From Pontibacter sp. HSC-36F09 (lineage in GTDB: Bacteria; Bacteroidota; Bacteroidia; Cytophagales; Hymenobacteraceae): a stretch of 64,000 nt of DNA. Positions 26,962 through 35,357 of this stretch are shown piece after piece. Position 1 is the first letter of the stretch; each line of letters opens with the position of its first letter. The stretch is from the NCBI RefSeq assembly GCF_024171605.1, contig NZ_JALKAA010000002.1:186001-250000 (forward strand), written 5' to 3'. The notes beneath the pieces are model-generated. The model saw nothing but the letters and a program-made list of their open reading frames with translations. It was not told the DNA's origin and did no database searches. Both the position numbers and the translations under genes were made by a program.

Positions 26962-27774
26962 ATGGAAATTACAACCGAGAAAGACTCGAATTATAACAAT
27001 CTGGAGAAGATGTCGGTGAGGGAAGTGCTGGAGAACATCAACAGGGAAGATAAAAGCGTACCCCTTGCTGTGGAAAAGGCGCTCCCGCAAATAGAAAAAC
27101 TAACCGAAATCATAGCCGACCGCATGAAAAAAGGTGGTCGCCTGTTCTACATCGGCGCAGGCACCAGCGGCCGCCTGGGCGTGGTGGATGCCTCCGAGTG
27201 CCCGCCAACCTTCGGCGTGCCTTTTGATATGGTGGTGGGCCTGATCGCCGGGGGTGACACAGCCATCCGTAAAGCGGTAGAGTTTGCCGAGGACGACGCA
27301 GAGCAAGCCTGGGAAGACTTAAAAGAATACTGTTTGGGTGAGTACGATGTGATAGTAGGACTTGCCGCATCTGGCACGACGCCCTACGTGATCGGCGGTC
27401 TGCGCATGGCCAACGAGCATGGCCTGGCAACCGGCTGCATTGTGTGCAACTCGGGTAGCCCGGTAGCTGCAGAGGCACAGTACCCAGTAGAAGTGGTGGT
27501 AGGTCCTGAATTCGTTACAGGCAGTACCCGCATGAAAGCCGGCACCGCTCAAAAACTGGTGCTCAACATGCTCAGCACTGCAGTCATGATTCAGCTTGGC
27601 CGCGTGCGTGGCAACAAGATGGTAGATATGCAGTTGACCAACCACAAGCTATACCACCGTGGTGTGCGCATGGTAATGGCGGAGACAGGTGCTGATGAAG
27701 CAACTGCATCTGCTTTGCTGGAGAAGCATGGAAGTGTGCGTAAGGCTGTAGCGAGTGTGTTTGTGTCCAAGTAG
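26962..27774 (+). CDS. murQ: N-acetylmuramic acid 6-phosphate etherase
   Basis: 270-residue MurQ that splits MurNAc-6-phosphate into GlcNAc-6-phosphate and D-lactate in the cytoplasm. The SIS fold is evident: YIGAGTSGRLG sugar-phosphate loop, DASECPPTFG with the catalytic Glu near residue 79, GLAASGTTPYV and STRMKAGTAQK. It is slightly shorter than the Escherichia enzyme (about 300), normal for this group. An SSS symporter and a D-lactate-oxidising type flavoprotein follow, matching uptake and product use. The kinase needed to make MurNAc-6P is not in this window. Confidence 0.95.
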   Translation: MEITTEKDSNYNNLEKMSVREVLENINREDKSVPLAVEKALPQIEKLTEIIADRMKKGGRLFYIGAGTSGRLGVVDASECPPTFGVPFDMVVGLIAGGDTAIRKAVEFAEDDAEQAWEDLKEYCLGEYDVIVGLAASGTTPYVIGGLRMANEHGLATGCIVCNSGSPVAAEAQYPVEVVVGPEFVTGSTRMKAGTAQKLVLNMLSTAVMIQLGRVRGNKMVDMQLTNHKLYHRGVRMVMAETGADEATASALLEKHGSVRKAVASVFVSK

Positions 27775-27889
27775 GGTTTCTGCCTTCTTGCTTTAGAGCT
27801 TCTGGAAGACACTGTCCTTGCTCGCGTCCCGCGAGTTTGCGGTATACAGCGGACTCTGGCCGCTTGAGCAGAAGTTTTTGCTTCATAGC

Positions 27890-28200
27890 TAATACCTTCT
27901 GCAGGTATAGCGAGCAATATCGTTTTATAGCTTCGCCTGTGCGGCGGGCACCTACTTTTTTCCTTGATGAAAAAAGTAGGCAAAAAAATCAAGACGTTCC
28001 AAACTCGCTGACCGCTCAAACAGTGGAGCGCCGTAAAGTGCACTTGGCTAATGCTGTTTGTTTCATCGCTTCCGGGGTAAGTTAACCTTGCTATACCTGC
28101 CAGTATTTTGTTTCTGTTACAACAACGCTTATACCTTGAAGTGGCAGTTACAGGCTCTCCGCCTTAGACAAGGAGGGGTTAGGGGTGGGTTGAATCAGCG
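27890..28200 (+). repeat. Dispersed intergenic repeat, copy B (long form)
   Basis: 27901-27969 matches copy A (reverse complement of 9852-9920). 27970-28200 matches the reverse complement of 38755-38976, including the shared segments CGCTCAAACAGTGGA, GTGCACTTGGC (B) / ATGCACTTGGC (C) and AAGGAGGGGTTAGGGGTGG. An internal inverted repeat CCTACTTTTTT/AAAAAAGTAGG lies at 27951-27980. No gene was found in 27775-28495; small frames here do not look coding. Confidence 0.75.
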
Positions 28201-28257
28201 GGAGCTTAAACAACATAAACTACTAAGCCATACCTGTGAAATGGTAAAGGCCAAAGT

Positions 28258-28273
28258 CCCCCTTCGAAGGGGG
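28258..28273. repeat. 16-bp perfect palindrome in the spacer before the symporter
   Basis: CCCCCTTCGAAGGGGG followed by CAGGGGGATG. This GC-rich hairpin may be a processing or stability element, or part of the same composite repeat. Confidence 0.5.
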
Positions 28274-28495
28274 CAGGGGGATGTAATCATGCACGAACAT
28301 CCAGTTAATACGTGGGGGTAGCAGTCTTCTTGAATCCTGATTCAACCATTCCAGAGCAGGGTTAAAACGAAGCTGAAACCAAACAACATTACCGCCATTT
28401 CGGCAAAACTTAGTAACTTACACACATGTGCGGAAGCGTAAGGAATAGGCATGAATGCTGATTTCCTTCTTTCGCGAATGAATAATTAACGTATT

Positions 28496-30022
28496 ATGTC
28501 GCCAATTATCCTTCTCTCTTTTCTGATCGGCTATTTTGCGGTGCTGATAGGTATATCCTACTACACCTCGCGGGGAGCGTCAGACAACTCCAGTTTCTTC
28601 ATCGCCAACCGCAACTCGAAGTGGTACTTCGTGGCATTTGGTATGATCGGAACCGCTCTGTCGGGCGTGACTTTCATCTCGGTACCTGGGGCGGTCGTTA
28701 ATAGTAGTTTCAGTTATTTTCAGTTTGTGCTCGGCAATACGGTCGGTTTTGTGCTGATCGCTTTTGTGCTCCTGCCACTTTATTACCGCATGAACCTGAT
28801 CTCTATCTATACCTATCTGGAGAAGCGATTCGGTTATTGGAGCTATAAAACAGGGGCCATGATCTTTCTGGTGTCACGCACCATTGGCTCGGCTTTTCGC
28901 CTATACTTGGTGGCTATCGTGCTGCAGCGTTTTATTTTCGACGCCTGGAACGTGCCGTTTGTGGCCACGGTGGCAATCTGCCTTGTCCTGATCTGGCTCT
29001 ATACCCACAAAGGTGGCCTTAAAACCATCGTGATCACCGATACGCTGCAGACCGTGTTTATCATCGGCTCAGTTATTTTTTCGATCATCTTCATCGCCAA
29101 TAGCCTAGACCTGAACCTGGTACAGACCTTTGAGGCAGTGAAAGACAGCTCCTACTCCAAGATTTTCTTCTGGGAGGATTTCATGGGCACGAAAAGCCAC
29201 TTCCTGAAGCACTTTATCGGCGGTATTTTCGTGACCATCGCTATGACGGGCCTGGACCAGGACCTGATGCAGAAGAACCTGAGCTGTAAGAACATTGGAG
29301 AGGCTCAGAAGAACATGCTTTCTTTTACAGCCATCTTTGTCTCCATCAATATCTTCTTCCTGAGTATGGGCGCCCTGCTTTACATGTATGCCGAGGCCAA
29401 AGGTATCGATGTATCGGCGCTGGCAACTCCTGACCATCTGTTCCCGGAAATTGCCCTGAACCACATGGCCATGATCCCGGCTGTTATCTTTATGCTGGGC
29501 CTGACGGCGGCTACTTTTGCCACCACCGACTCAGCGCTTACAGCCCTCACGACTTCTTTCTGCGTGGACTTCCTGAACTTTACCAAGAAGGAAAACCACG
29601 ACGATGTGAAGCTCATCCGTACCCGCCACCTGGTACACGTTGGTTTCTCAGTGGTGATGTTGCTGGTGATCCTCGTGTTCAGGCTCATCAATGACGACTC
29701 GGTGGTGAACGCCATCTTTAAAGCGGCTGGCTATACCTACGGTCCGTTGTTGGGCTTGTTTGCCTTTGGTATGGCCAACAAACGTGCCGTAGCCGACAAA
29801 CTGGTGCCGTACATCTGCCTTATCTCGCCAATCCTGACCTATATACTTGATAGCAACTCAATGGAATGGACAGGTTATGCTATGGGCTTTGAGCTGATTG
29901 TGCTGAACGCCGCTATTACCTTCATCCTGTTGCTGGTAACCAGCAAGCAGGGTGGTGGCGTGTTGATGGATGCGCTAAAGGAGGCTGAAAGAGGCTCCAA
30001 AGTAAAACAAACAACTTATTAA
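28496..30022 (+). CDS. Sodium:solute symporter (SSS family)
   Basis: 508-residue polytopic membrane protein with about 13 hydrophobic segments, starting with a LIGYFAVLIGISYYTS helix. It carries the SSS signature region TALSGVTFISVPGAV and the TATFATTDSALTALTTSFC helix. It should import a small solute with Na+ across the inner membrane. It lies between murQ and the D-lactate dehydrogenase-like gene (13-base gap to the latter), so MurNAc, GlcNAc-MurNAc, lactate or a sialic-acid-like sugar are candidates. Related symporters in Bacteroidota amino-sugar loci support MurNAc, but this is not proven by sequence. Confidence 0.88.
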   Translation: MSPIILLSFLIGYFAVLIGISYYTSRGASDNSSFFIANRNSKWYFVAFGMIGTALSGVTFISVPGAVVNSSFSYFQFVLGNTVGFVLIAFVLLPLYYRMNLISIYTYLEKRFGYWSYKTGAMIFLVSRTIGSAFRLYLVAIVLQRFIFDAWNVPFVATVAICLVLIWLYTHKGGLKTIVITDTLQTVFIIGSVIFSIIFIANSLDLNLVQTFEAVKDSSYSKIFFWEDFMGTKSHFLKHFIGGIFVTIAMTGLDQDLMQKNLSCKNIGEAQKNMLSFTAIFVSINIFFLSMGALLYMYAEAKGIDVSALATPDHLFPEIALNHMAMIPAVIFMLGLTAATFATTDSALTALTTSFCVDFLNFTKKENHDDVKLIRTRHLVHVGFSVVMLLVILVFRLINDDSVVNAIFKAAGYTYGPLLGLFAFGMANKRAVADKLVPYICLISPILTYILDSNSMEWTGYAMGFELIVLNAAITFILLLVTSKQGGGVLMDALKEAERGSKVKQTTY

Positions 30023-30035
30023 GAACCTACCTCCT

Positions 30036-32861
30036 ATGGATATAGTATTGCTTTTGGAGAGTATTATACCAAAAGCGCGCATACGGGCACGCCTGATCGA
30101 TGTCGTGTCCTACGCTTCTGACGCGGGCTTTTATTACCTGAGGCCCAAGGCCGTGGTACAGCCGGTGTCAGTAGAGGAGATCAAACAGCTGTTTGCTTTT
30201 TCGCACCAGCACAAGGTGCCGCTTACCTTCCGCACGGCAGGTACCAGCCTTTCGGGGCAGTCAATCACAGACGGTATACTGGTGGACCTGAGCCAGTATT
30301 GGAACAAGGTGCAGGTAGAACAGGAAGGGGCACAGGTACGGGTACAACCTGGCGTTATCGGCGCTATTGTGAACGCGCACCTGCGACCGTATAAGCGCAA
30401 GATCGGTCCTGACCCGGCCAGTATCAATTCGGCCATGATGGGCGGGATTCTCTCCAACAACGCCAGCGGTATGTGCTGCGGTGTGAGCAAGAACTCCTAC
30501 CATACTACCAAATACATCAGCTTTGTGCTGCCGAATGGCCAGTGCTACACCACCGAAAAGCAGATCGATTACCTGCGCTTCAGCGAGGAGTGCCCCGAGC
30601 TATACCTGACGCTGCACAAGATCAAGCAGCAGATCCGCAGCAATCCGGAGCTACATTACCTGATCCGGCACAAATACAAAACGAAGAACACCGTTGGGTA
30701 CTCTGTCAATGCCTTCATCGATTACGAGCACCCGCTCGACATCATGGCGCATTTGCTCATCGGAGCGGAGGGTACGCTGGGCTTCATTTCCGAAGCGGTG
30801 CTGCAAACCGTACCTGATTATCCGGCCAAATCAACAGCGCTACTTTACTTCCCAGACATCTACGCTGCTTGTCAGGCCATCGTGCCTTTGACCGAGTCAG
30901 GGGCCGAAGCGGTGGAACTGATGGACCGGGCTTCGCTGCGCTCCATCGAGCACATGGCGGGCGTTCCTGCCGTGATCAAAACCCTGCCCGAAACTGCAGC
31001 GGCTTTGCTGGTGGAGTTTCAGGCAAACAAACATGAAGAGGTACAGGAGAAGATCCTAAAGTTCATGGCGCTGGCACCTGAGCTGGCTTTGCTGGAGCAA
31101 CCTGTGTTTACAACCGACCCGATCGAGCAAGCCCTGCTGTGGAAAGTACGCAAAGGCATGTTCCCGGCCGTGGGTGCCGTGCGAGCCAGCGGCAGTACCG
31201 TATTGCTAGAAGACATTGCCGTACCGGTTGCCCAGCTCGGTGATGCCATACTTGATCTGCAGAACCTTTTTCGTCAGCACGGTTATCACAACGCCATTAT
31301 CTTTGGTCATGCCAAAGACGGCAACATCCACTTTGTGGTGACACAGGCCTTCGACACGCCCGCAGAGGTTACCCGCTACGACCGCTTCCTGAAAGAAGTG
31401 GTGAAGCTGGTGGTGAAAAAATACGAAGGCGCCCTGAAGGCCGAGCACGGAACGGGTCGCAACATGGCGCCTTTTGTGGAGACCGAATGGGGACCAGAGG
31501 TATACCGCATCATGAAAACCCTCAAGCAGGTTGTTGATCCGGAGAACCTGCTAAACCCTGGTGTGATTATCAACCACGACCAGAACGCACACATCCAGAA
31601 CCTGAAAGACCTGCCGAAGGTGGAAGAGGAAGTGGACCGCTGTATGGAGTGTGGATTTTGTGAGCACAAATGCCCGAGCCGCAACCTTACGCTCACGCCA
31701 CGCCAACGCATTGTGGTGCGTCGTGAGTTGCTCAACCTGCAGCGCAAAGGAAAGAAGAAGGAGCACAAAGAGCTACTCAACCAATATCAGTACGACGGCC
31801 TCGACACTTGCGCCGTGGATGGTCTCTGCGCCACCGCTTGTCCGGTCGACATCAACACCGGCGACTTGGTAAAACGTCTGCGCCGAGAGAACCACAGCGA
31901 GCTGGCCAACCAGGTAGCGCTGATGGTAGCGAAGAATTTCAGACCCGTTGCAGCGACTGTGAAGTTTGGTCTGCAGGCAGGAACAGGGGTAAATAAACTG
32001 CTGGGTGCCAATACCCTCTCCAGATTAACGGAAGAGGTGAAGGACATGATCCCGTCTTTCCCGCTTTGGACAAAGCAGCTGGCCCCAGCGCCAGGTATAG
32101 CCAGGTCTATGGCCAACGCGACAGCGCCTGTTACGGAGGCTGCCGTGGTTTACTTCCCGACCTGTATTTCCCGTACCATGGGCGCTGCGGAGTCCGGCAA
32201 GAAAAACATCATCGACACCTTCAAAAGCGTATCGGATAAGGTAGGGCTAAAGTTCACGATTCCGGAGAATGTACAAGGCGCCTGCTGCGGACAGATCTTT
32301 TCTTCTAAAGGGTATAGCAAGGCCTACGCCTACACCGCCAACGAAACGATCGAGAAGGTATGGCAGTGGACCGAAAAAGGCCGCCTTCCGCTGGTGCTTG
32401 ATATCACGTCCTGTACACAGACGCTGCAGAACTGTCGCCCCGTGCTCACCGCTGAGAACAAGGCTAAATTTGATGCGATCAAAATCATTGATAGCATCGA
32501 CTACATCGCCGATTTCATCCTGCCGAAGGCCACGGTGCTCCGCAAGAAAGCAAATGTGGTGCTGCACCCGGTTTGTTCTTTACAGAAAATGGGAATGGAA
32601 GGACGTTTTGTAAGTATAGCCCGACAGTTAGCAGAGGAAGTGACAGTACCGATGCACGCTGGTTGTTGTGGTATGGCCGGTGACCGTGGCTTCTTAGTTC
32701 CGGAGCTCACCGCTTCCGCCACCGCACCAGAAGCTGCCGAGGTAAAGCAACGCGAATATGACGGGTATTACTCTTCAGCAAAGACCTGTGAAATGGCAAT
32801 GACGGAGGCAGTCGGCCGCAACTACGAGTCGATTGTTTATCTACTGGATGAGTGTTTGTAA
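30036..32861 (+). CDS. FAD- and Fe-S-containing oxidoreductase, D-lactate dehydrogenase type
   Basis: 941 residues. The N-terminal half is an FAD_binding_4/FAD-oxidase C domain (TAGTSLSGQ, GAEGTLGFI, FGHAKDGNIHF, AEHGTGRN). Two CxxCxxCxxxCP-type 4Fe-4S motifs follow at about 536 (CMECGFCEHKCP) and 591 (CAVDGLCATACP). The C-terminus has CCG-domain motifs (GACCGQ, HAGCCGMAGDRG). This is the large D-lactate/2-hydroxyacid dehydrogenase class feeding electrons to quinone. Its place two genes after murQ, which produces D-lactate, makes D-lactate the obvious substrate; glycolate-type substrates cannot be excluded. Confidence 0.88.
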   Translation: MDIVLLLESIIPKARIRARLIDVVSYASDAGFYYLRPKAVVQPVSVEEIKQLFAFSHQHKVPLTFRTAGTSLSGQSITDGILVDLSQYWNKVQVEQEGAQVRVQPGVIGAIVNAHLRPYKRKIGPDPASINSAMMGGILSNNASGMCCGVSKNSYHTTKYISFVLPNGQCYTTEKQIDYLRFSEECPELYLTLHKIKQQIRSNPELHYLIRHKYKTKNTVGYSVNAFIDYEHPLDIMAHLLIGAEGTLGFISEAVLQTVPDYPAKSTALLYFPDIYAACQAIVPLTESGAEAVELMDRASLRSIEHMAGVPAVIKTLPETAAALLVEFQANKHEEVQEKILKFMALAPELALLEQPVFTTDPIEQALLWKVRKGMFPAVGAVRASGSTVLLEDIAVPVAQLGDAILDLQNLFRQHGYHNAIIFGHAKDGNIHFVVTQAFDTPAEVTRYDRFLKEVVKLVVKKYEGALKAEHGTGRNMAPFVETEWGPEVYRIMKTLKQVVDPENLLNPGVIINHDQNAHIQNLKDLPKVEEEVDRCMECGFCEHKCPSRNLTLTPRQRIVVRRELLNLQRKGKKKEHKELLNQYQYDGLDTCAVDGLCATACPVDINTGDLVKRLRRENHSELANQVALMVAKNFRPVAATVKFGLQAGTGVNKLLGANTLSRLTEEVKDMIPSFPLWTKQLAPAPGIARSMANATAPVTEAAVVYFPTCISRTMGAAESGKKNIIDTFKSVSDKVGLKFTIPENVQGACCGQIFSSKGYSKAYAYTANETIEKVWQWTEKGRLPLVLDITSCTQTLQNCRPVLTAENKAKFDAIKIIDSIDYIADFILPKATVLRKKANVVLHPVCSLQKMGMEGRFVSIARQLAEEVTVPMHAGCCGMAGDRGFLVPELTASATAPEAAEVKQREYDGYYSSAKTCEMAMTEAVGRNYESIVYLLDECL

Positions 32862-32880
32862 GATAATCATGTAATAACAT

Positions 32881-32917
32881 AAAAAAGACGCCTGTTAAAG
32901 CAACAGGCGTCTTTTTT
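32881..32917. terminator. Bidirectional terminator
   Basis: A perfect stem AAAAAAGACGCCTGTT / AACAGGCGTCTTTTTT with a 5-base loop lies between the convergent flavoprotein and DeoR genes. A T-run is present in both directions. Confidence 0.85.
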
Positions 32918-32930
32918 ATGCAGTTTATTC

Positions 32931-33674
32931 TTACACCACCTCAATTACTGCTGCATATTCTTTTAAGCACACATCAGCAGGTCTCAGATCTGTCACCAGG
33001 TAATGGATCGAGTTGAGGTCGCAAATCTTCATGTTCTGGTTAGAGCCGAGCTTTTCGGCGATGCTCATAATGGCGGTTTTCTTGGCGGAGCGTATCATGG
33101 CTTTCTTCACCTGGACTACTTCCCAGTCGGAGTCGGTGAGGCCGTCTTCTATGGAGAGGGAGTTGGTACCCAGTATACACAAGTCAACTTTGATCTCGGA
33201 GAGCTGGTTTACTACCTGCGCGCCGATCATGATGTGGGAGTTCTTGGAGAGCTGCCCGCCCAGCAAAATCACGTTGATGTTCGGCCGCTCGGCCAGTTCC
33301 AGCGCCACCAGCGGGCTAACCGTGAAGAAGGTACAACGGAGGGTGTCGGGTATCATGCGGGCCACTTCAATCATGGTGGTACCGCCGCCTACCAGCACAC
33401 TCATGCCATCTTTCAAAAGGTCTATCACCTTGCGCGCAATCTCCTTCTTCGATTCCTTGGCGTAAACCTCTGACTGGCTGAACGGATAATGAAAGGACTT
33501 TGACAAGGCGCCGCCGTGTACCTTCAGGATCTGGCCGCTTTCAGCCAGCTCGTTCAAGTCTCTTCTAACGGTATCTTCCGACACGTTAAGCTTCAAACTC
33601 AAATCCGATGAAAGCACCTTGTTATGCAGATTTATTTGCTTGATAATAAAAGACTGCCGTTCCTCCTTAAGCAT
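32931..33674 (-). CDS. DeoR/GlpR-family transcriptional regulator
   Basis: 247-residue DeoR-type repressor: an N-terminal winged helix (about 1-57) with LNVSEDTVRRDLNEL recognition region, then the sugar-phosphate-binding DeoR C domain with GGTTMIEVARMI and LCILGTNSLSIEDGLTD. These regulators respond to phosphorylated sugars. It is convergent with the MurQ-SSS-flavoprotein genes, so MurNAc-6P or GlcNAc-6P is a plausible inducer. It is transcribed from its own TATATTTG promoter at 33701-33708. Confidence 0.9.
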   Translation of the reverse strand: MLKEERQSFIIKQINLHNKVLSSDLSLKLNVSEDTVRRDLNELAESGQILKVHGGALSKSFHYPFSQSEVYAKESKKEIARKVIDLLKDGMSVLVGGGTTMIEVARMIPDTLRCTFFTVSPLVALELAERPNINVILLGGQLSKNSHIMIGAQVVNQLSEIKVDLCILGTNSLSIEDGLTDSDWEVVQVKKAMIRSAKKTAIMSIAEKLGSNQNMKICDLNSIHYLVTDLRPADVCLKEYAAVIEVV

Positions 33675-33700
33675 TCTGGTCGTGTTTAATCTTCGAAAAC

Positions 33701-33708
33701 CAAATATA
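33701..33708 (-). promoter_or_regulatory. -7 promoter element of the DeoR-family gene
   Basis: On the minus strand this reads TATATTTG, matching TAnnTTTG, 27 bases before the ATG. A poly-A stretch lies just upstream of it. Confidence 0.5.
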
Positions 33709-33800
33709 GATTTTTTTCTGAAATATGTAGGATGATATAAGCACTGAATTTTGTACGGGAGTCTACAGGATGACCTAATCCCTAAGTATTTTCAGATTTA

Positions 33801-33998
33801 TGAATTGACAAGATTCTTGCAATGATGTGTTTAATCTGTAGGTACAGGTCGCGACCTATCTGCCCGGCGGCTGGCAATGCAACAAGGAAACGTTTAACCT
33901 TAAAAGGACTCTTCTTAATAATAGCTAGGATATTCATTACAAAAATTATTCGTGCAAGATTCAGACAGATTGCGACCTGTTCCTACGACCCTCAATTC
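33801..33998. repeat. Possible MITE-like element with inverted sub-repeats
   Basis: Short terminal inverted repeats GAATTGA (near 33802) and TCAATTC (33991-33997) flank a 15-bp near-perfect inverted pair, GTAGGTACAGGTCGC (33838-33852) and GCGACCTGTTCCTAC (33972-33986). The palindrome AGGTCGCGACCT (33846-33857) lies inside. No gene is supported in 33709-34022. Confidence 0.35.
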
Positions 33999-34022
33999 TG
34001 TTTATCTATGAATCCTGAAAGC

Positions 34023-34057
34023 AAAAAAGCCTGCCCCGGTTAAGGAACAGGCTTTTT
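34023..34057. terminator. Terminator of nagX-like gene
   Basis: AAAAAGCCTG pairs with CAGGCTTTTT across a 14-base loop, giving T-runs in both directions. It lies just past the stop of the minus-strand gene at 34078. Confidence 0.75.
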
Positions 34058-34077
34058 ATCTCAGATATAAGGTTTCC

Positions 34078-35253
34078 CTATACCTTCACATAGATCTTTT
34101 TCTTGTCCATCCAGAATCCGATCACCCACATCACCAGCATATAAGCTAAGGCGAAGAGGAGGGAGGCCGTTTTGCCTTCGGACCAGCTCAGGAACAGCTG
34201 GGTATAGAGCCACTTCTGCAAACTCGTGTCGTCTATCCGAATGAAATTGAGCAGCTTGATGACCAACGTGGCGAAGGCGAAAATGAAGAGAGGATTCTTG
34301 CCGAATGCTTCGAAGAAGTATGACCATTTCACAAAGCCAAGTACCTCGATCACCAGCATCAGGCCGGCAATTAGCATCACGCTCAGGCCAACGGAGTGCA
34401 GCACGTAAGAGCTCGTCCAGATCGGCTTGTTGATCGGGAAATAGATATCCCACACCAAGGCCATGGCCACCAGCACAGCGCCAGCCACAATCAGCTTGAA
34501 GACGGTGCTCAGGCTGTTGCCACTTTTCTGGATGAACAGACCGGCAAAGTAACCGGCAATCACGTTCACGGTGGCCGGCAGTGTACTCAGCAATCCTTCC
34601 GGATCGAAGGGCATGCCAAAGCCTTTGTAGAGGTTGGTTTCAGGTATGATCAGGTCGTCGAACTTGCGGGCGGCATTGCCGGCAACACTGTACGGATCAG
34701 CGGAGTCGCCGAAGAAGTACATCACAGCCCAGTAGCCAAACAACACTACCACACTGAAAATAGCGGCCCCTTTGAACTTGAGGTAATGCACGGCCAACGA
34801 GGCAATAAGATAACACAGCGCGATACGCTGCAGCACCCCCATAATACGAACCGCCGTGAAGTCTTTCATCACGATAGCTCCTTCCGGATCTCTTGTGATA
34901 AACGGAAAGAGGTTGAGAAACAGGCCGATCAGGAAAATAAGTGCCGTGCGCTTGAATACCTTGCGTAGAAACACGCTGTCAGGTTGCGTTTCGAACTTGC
35001 GCATGCTAAAGCTCATGGCGTTGCCCACCACAAACAGAAAAGACGGGAACACTAGGTCGGTCACTGTAAAGCCATGCCAGGCAGCGTGCTTGAAAGGGGC
35101 GTAAATGCTGCCCCAACTGCCGGGGTTGTTCACCACGATCATCAGCGCGATGGTGAGTCCGCGGAGCACGTCTAGGGAAAGGTAGCGCTCGTAGGTTTTC
35201 GGACGCAGCAAGCCGGCGTCAGTCAAATGTGGTGCTGTAGAAAGTTTAGTCAT
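34078..35253 (-). CDS. nagX: NagX-like heparan-alpha-glucosaminide acetyltransferase family (DUF5009) membrane protein
   Basis: 391-residue integral membrane protein with about 10-11 hydrophobic helices. It opens with the family signature YLSLDVLRGLTIALMIVVNN, followed by HAAWHGFTVTDLVFPSFLFVVG, which contains the conserved His of human HGSNAT. Bacterial members (NagX/DUF5009) recur in GlcNAc and chitin-utilisation operons, where transmembrane acetylation or transport of glucosamine is proposed. It lies just downstream of the NagZ fusion on the same strand, separated by a terminator hairpin. Its reaction is not established. Confidence 0.85.
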   Translation of the reverse strand: MTKLSTAPHLTDAGLLRPKTYERYLSLDVLRGLTIALMIVVNNPGSWGSIYAPFKHAAWHGFTVTDLVFPSFLFVVGNAMSFSMRKFETQPDSVFLRKVFKRTALIFLIGLFLNLFPFITRDPEGAIVMKDFTAVRIMGVLQRIALCYLIASLAVHYLKFKGAAIFSVVVLFGYWAVMYFFGDSADPYSVAGNAARKFDDLIIPETNLYKGFGMPFDPEGLLSTLPATVNVIAGYFAGLFIQKSGNSLSTVFKLIVAGAVLVAMALVWDIYFPINKPIWTSSYVLHSVGLSVMLIAGLMLVIEVLGFVKWSYFFEAFGKNPLFIFAFATLVIKLLNFIRIDDTSLQKWLYTQLFLSWSEGKTASLLFALAYMLVMWVIGFWMDKKKIYVKV

Positions 35254-35263
35254 CGGAGTGGGT

Positions 35264-35297
35264 TTAAGGTATGGCGATGATTAAGGTATAGCGATGA
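35264..35297. repeat. 17-bp tandem duplication carrying GGTAT
   Basis: TTAAGGTATGGCGATGA (35264-35280) is followed at once by TTAAGGTATAGCGATGA (35281-35297), one base different, in the leader of nagX. The second copy holds the AGGTATA motif. Confidence 0.8.
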
Positions 35298-35309
35298 TGC
35301 TCGATGTAT

Positions 35310-35346
35310 AAAAAGATAGCCGCCCCGTTTCGTGCGGGACGGCTAT
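35310..35346 (-). terminator. Terminator after the NagZ fusion gene
   Basis: On the minus strand ATAGCCGTCCCG and CGGGGCGGCTAT (one mismatch) form a stem followed by CTTTTT. It lies 12 bases past the stop of the gene at 35358. Confidence 0.7.
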
Positions 35347-35357
35347 ACCTTATAGGA

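Noticed and set aside
27837..28321. Small open frames between murQ and the symporter
   Set aside because: They fall within the copy B repeat and GC-rich palindrome. Composition matches the repeat, not coding sequence.
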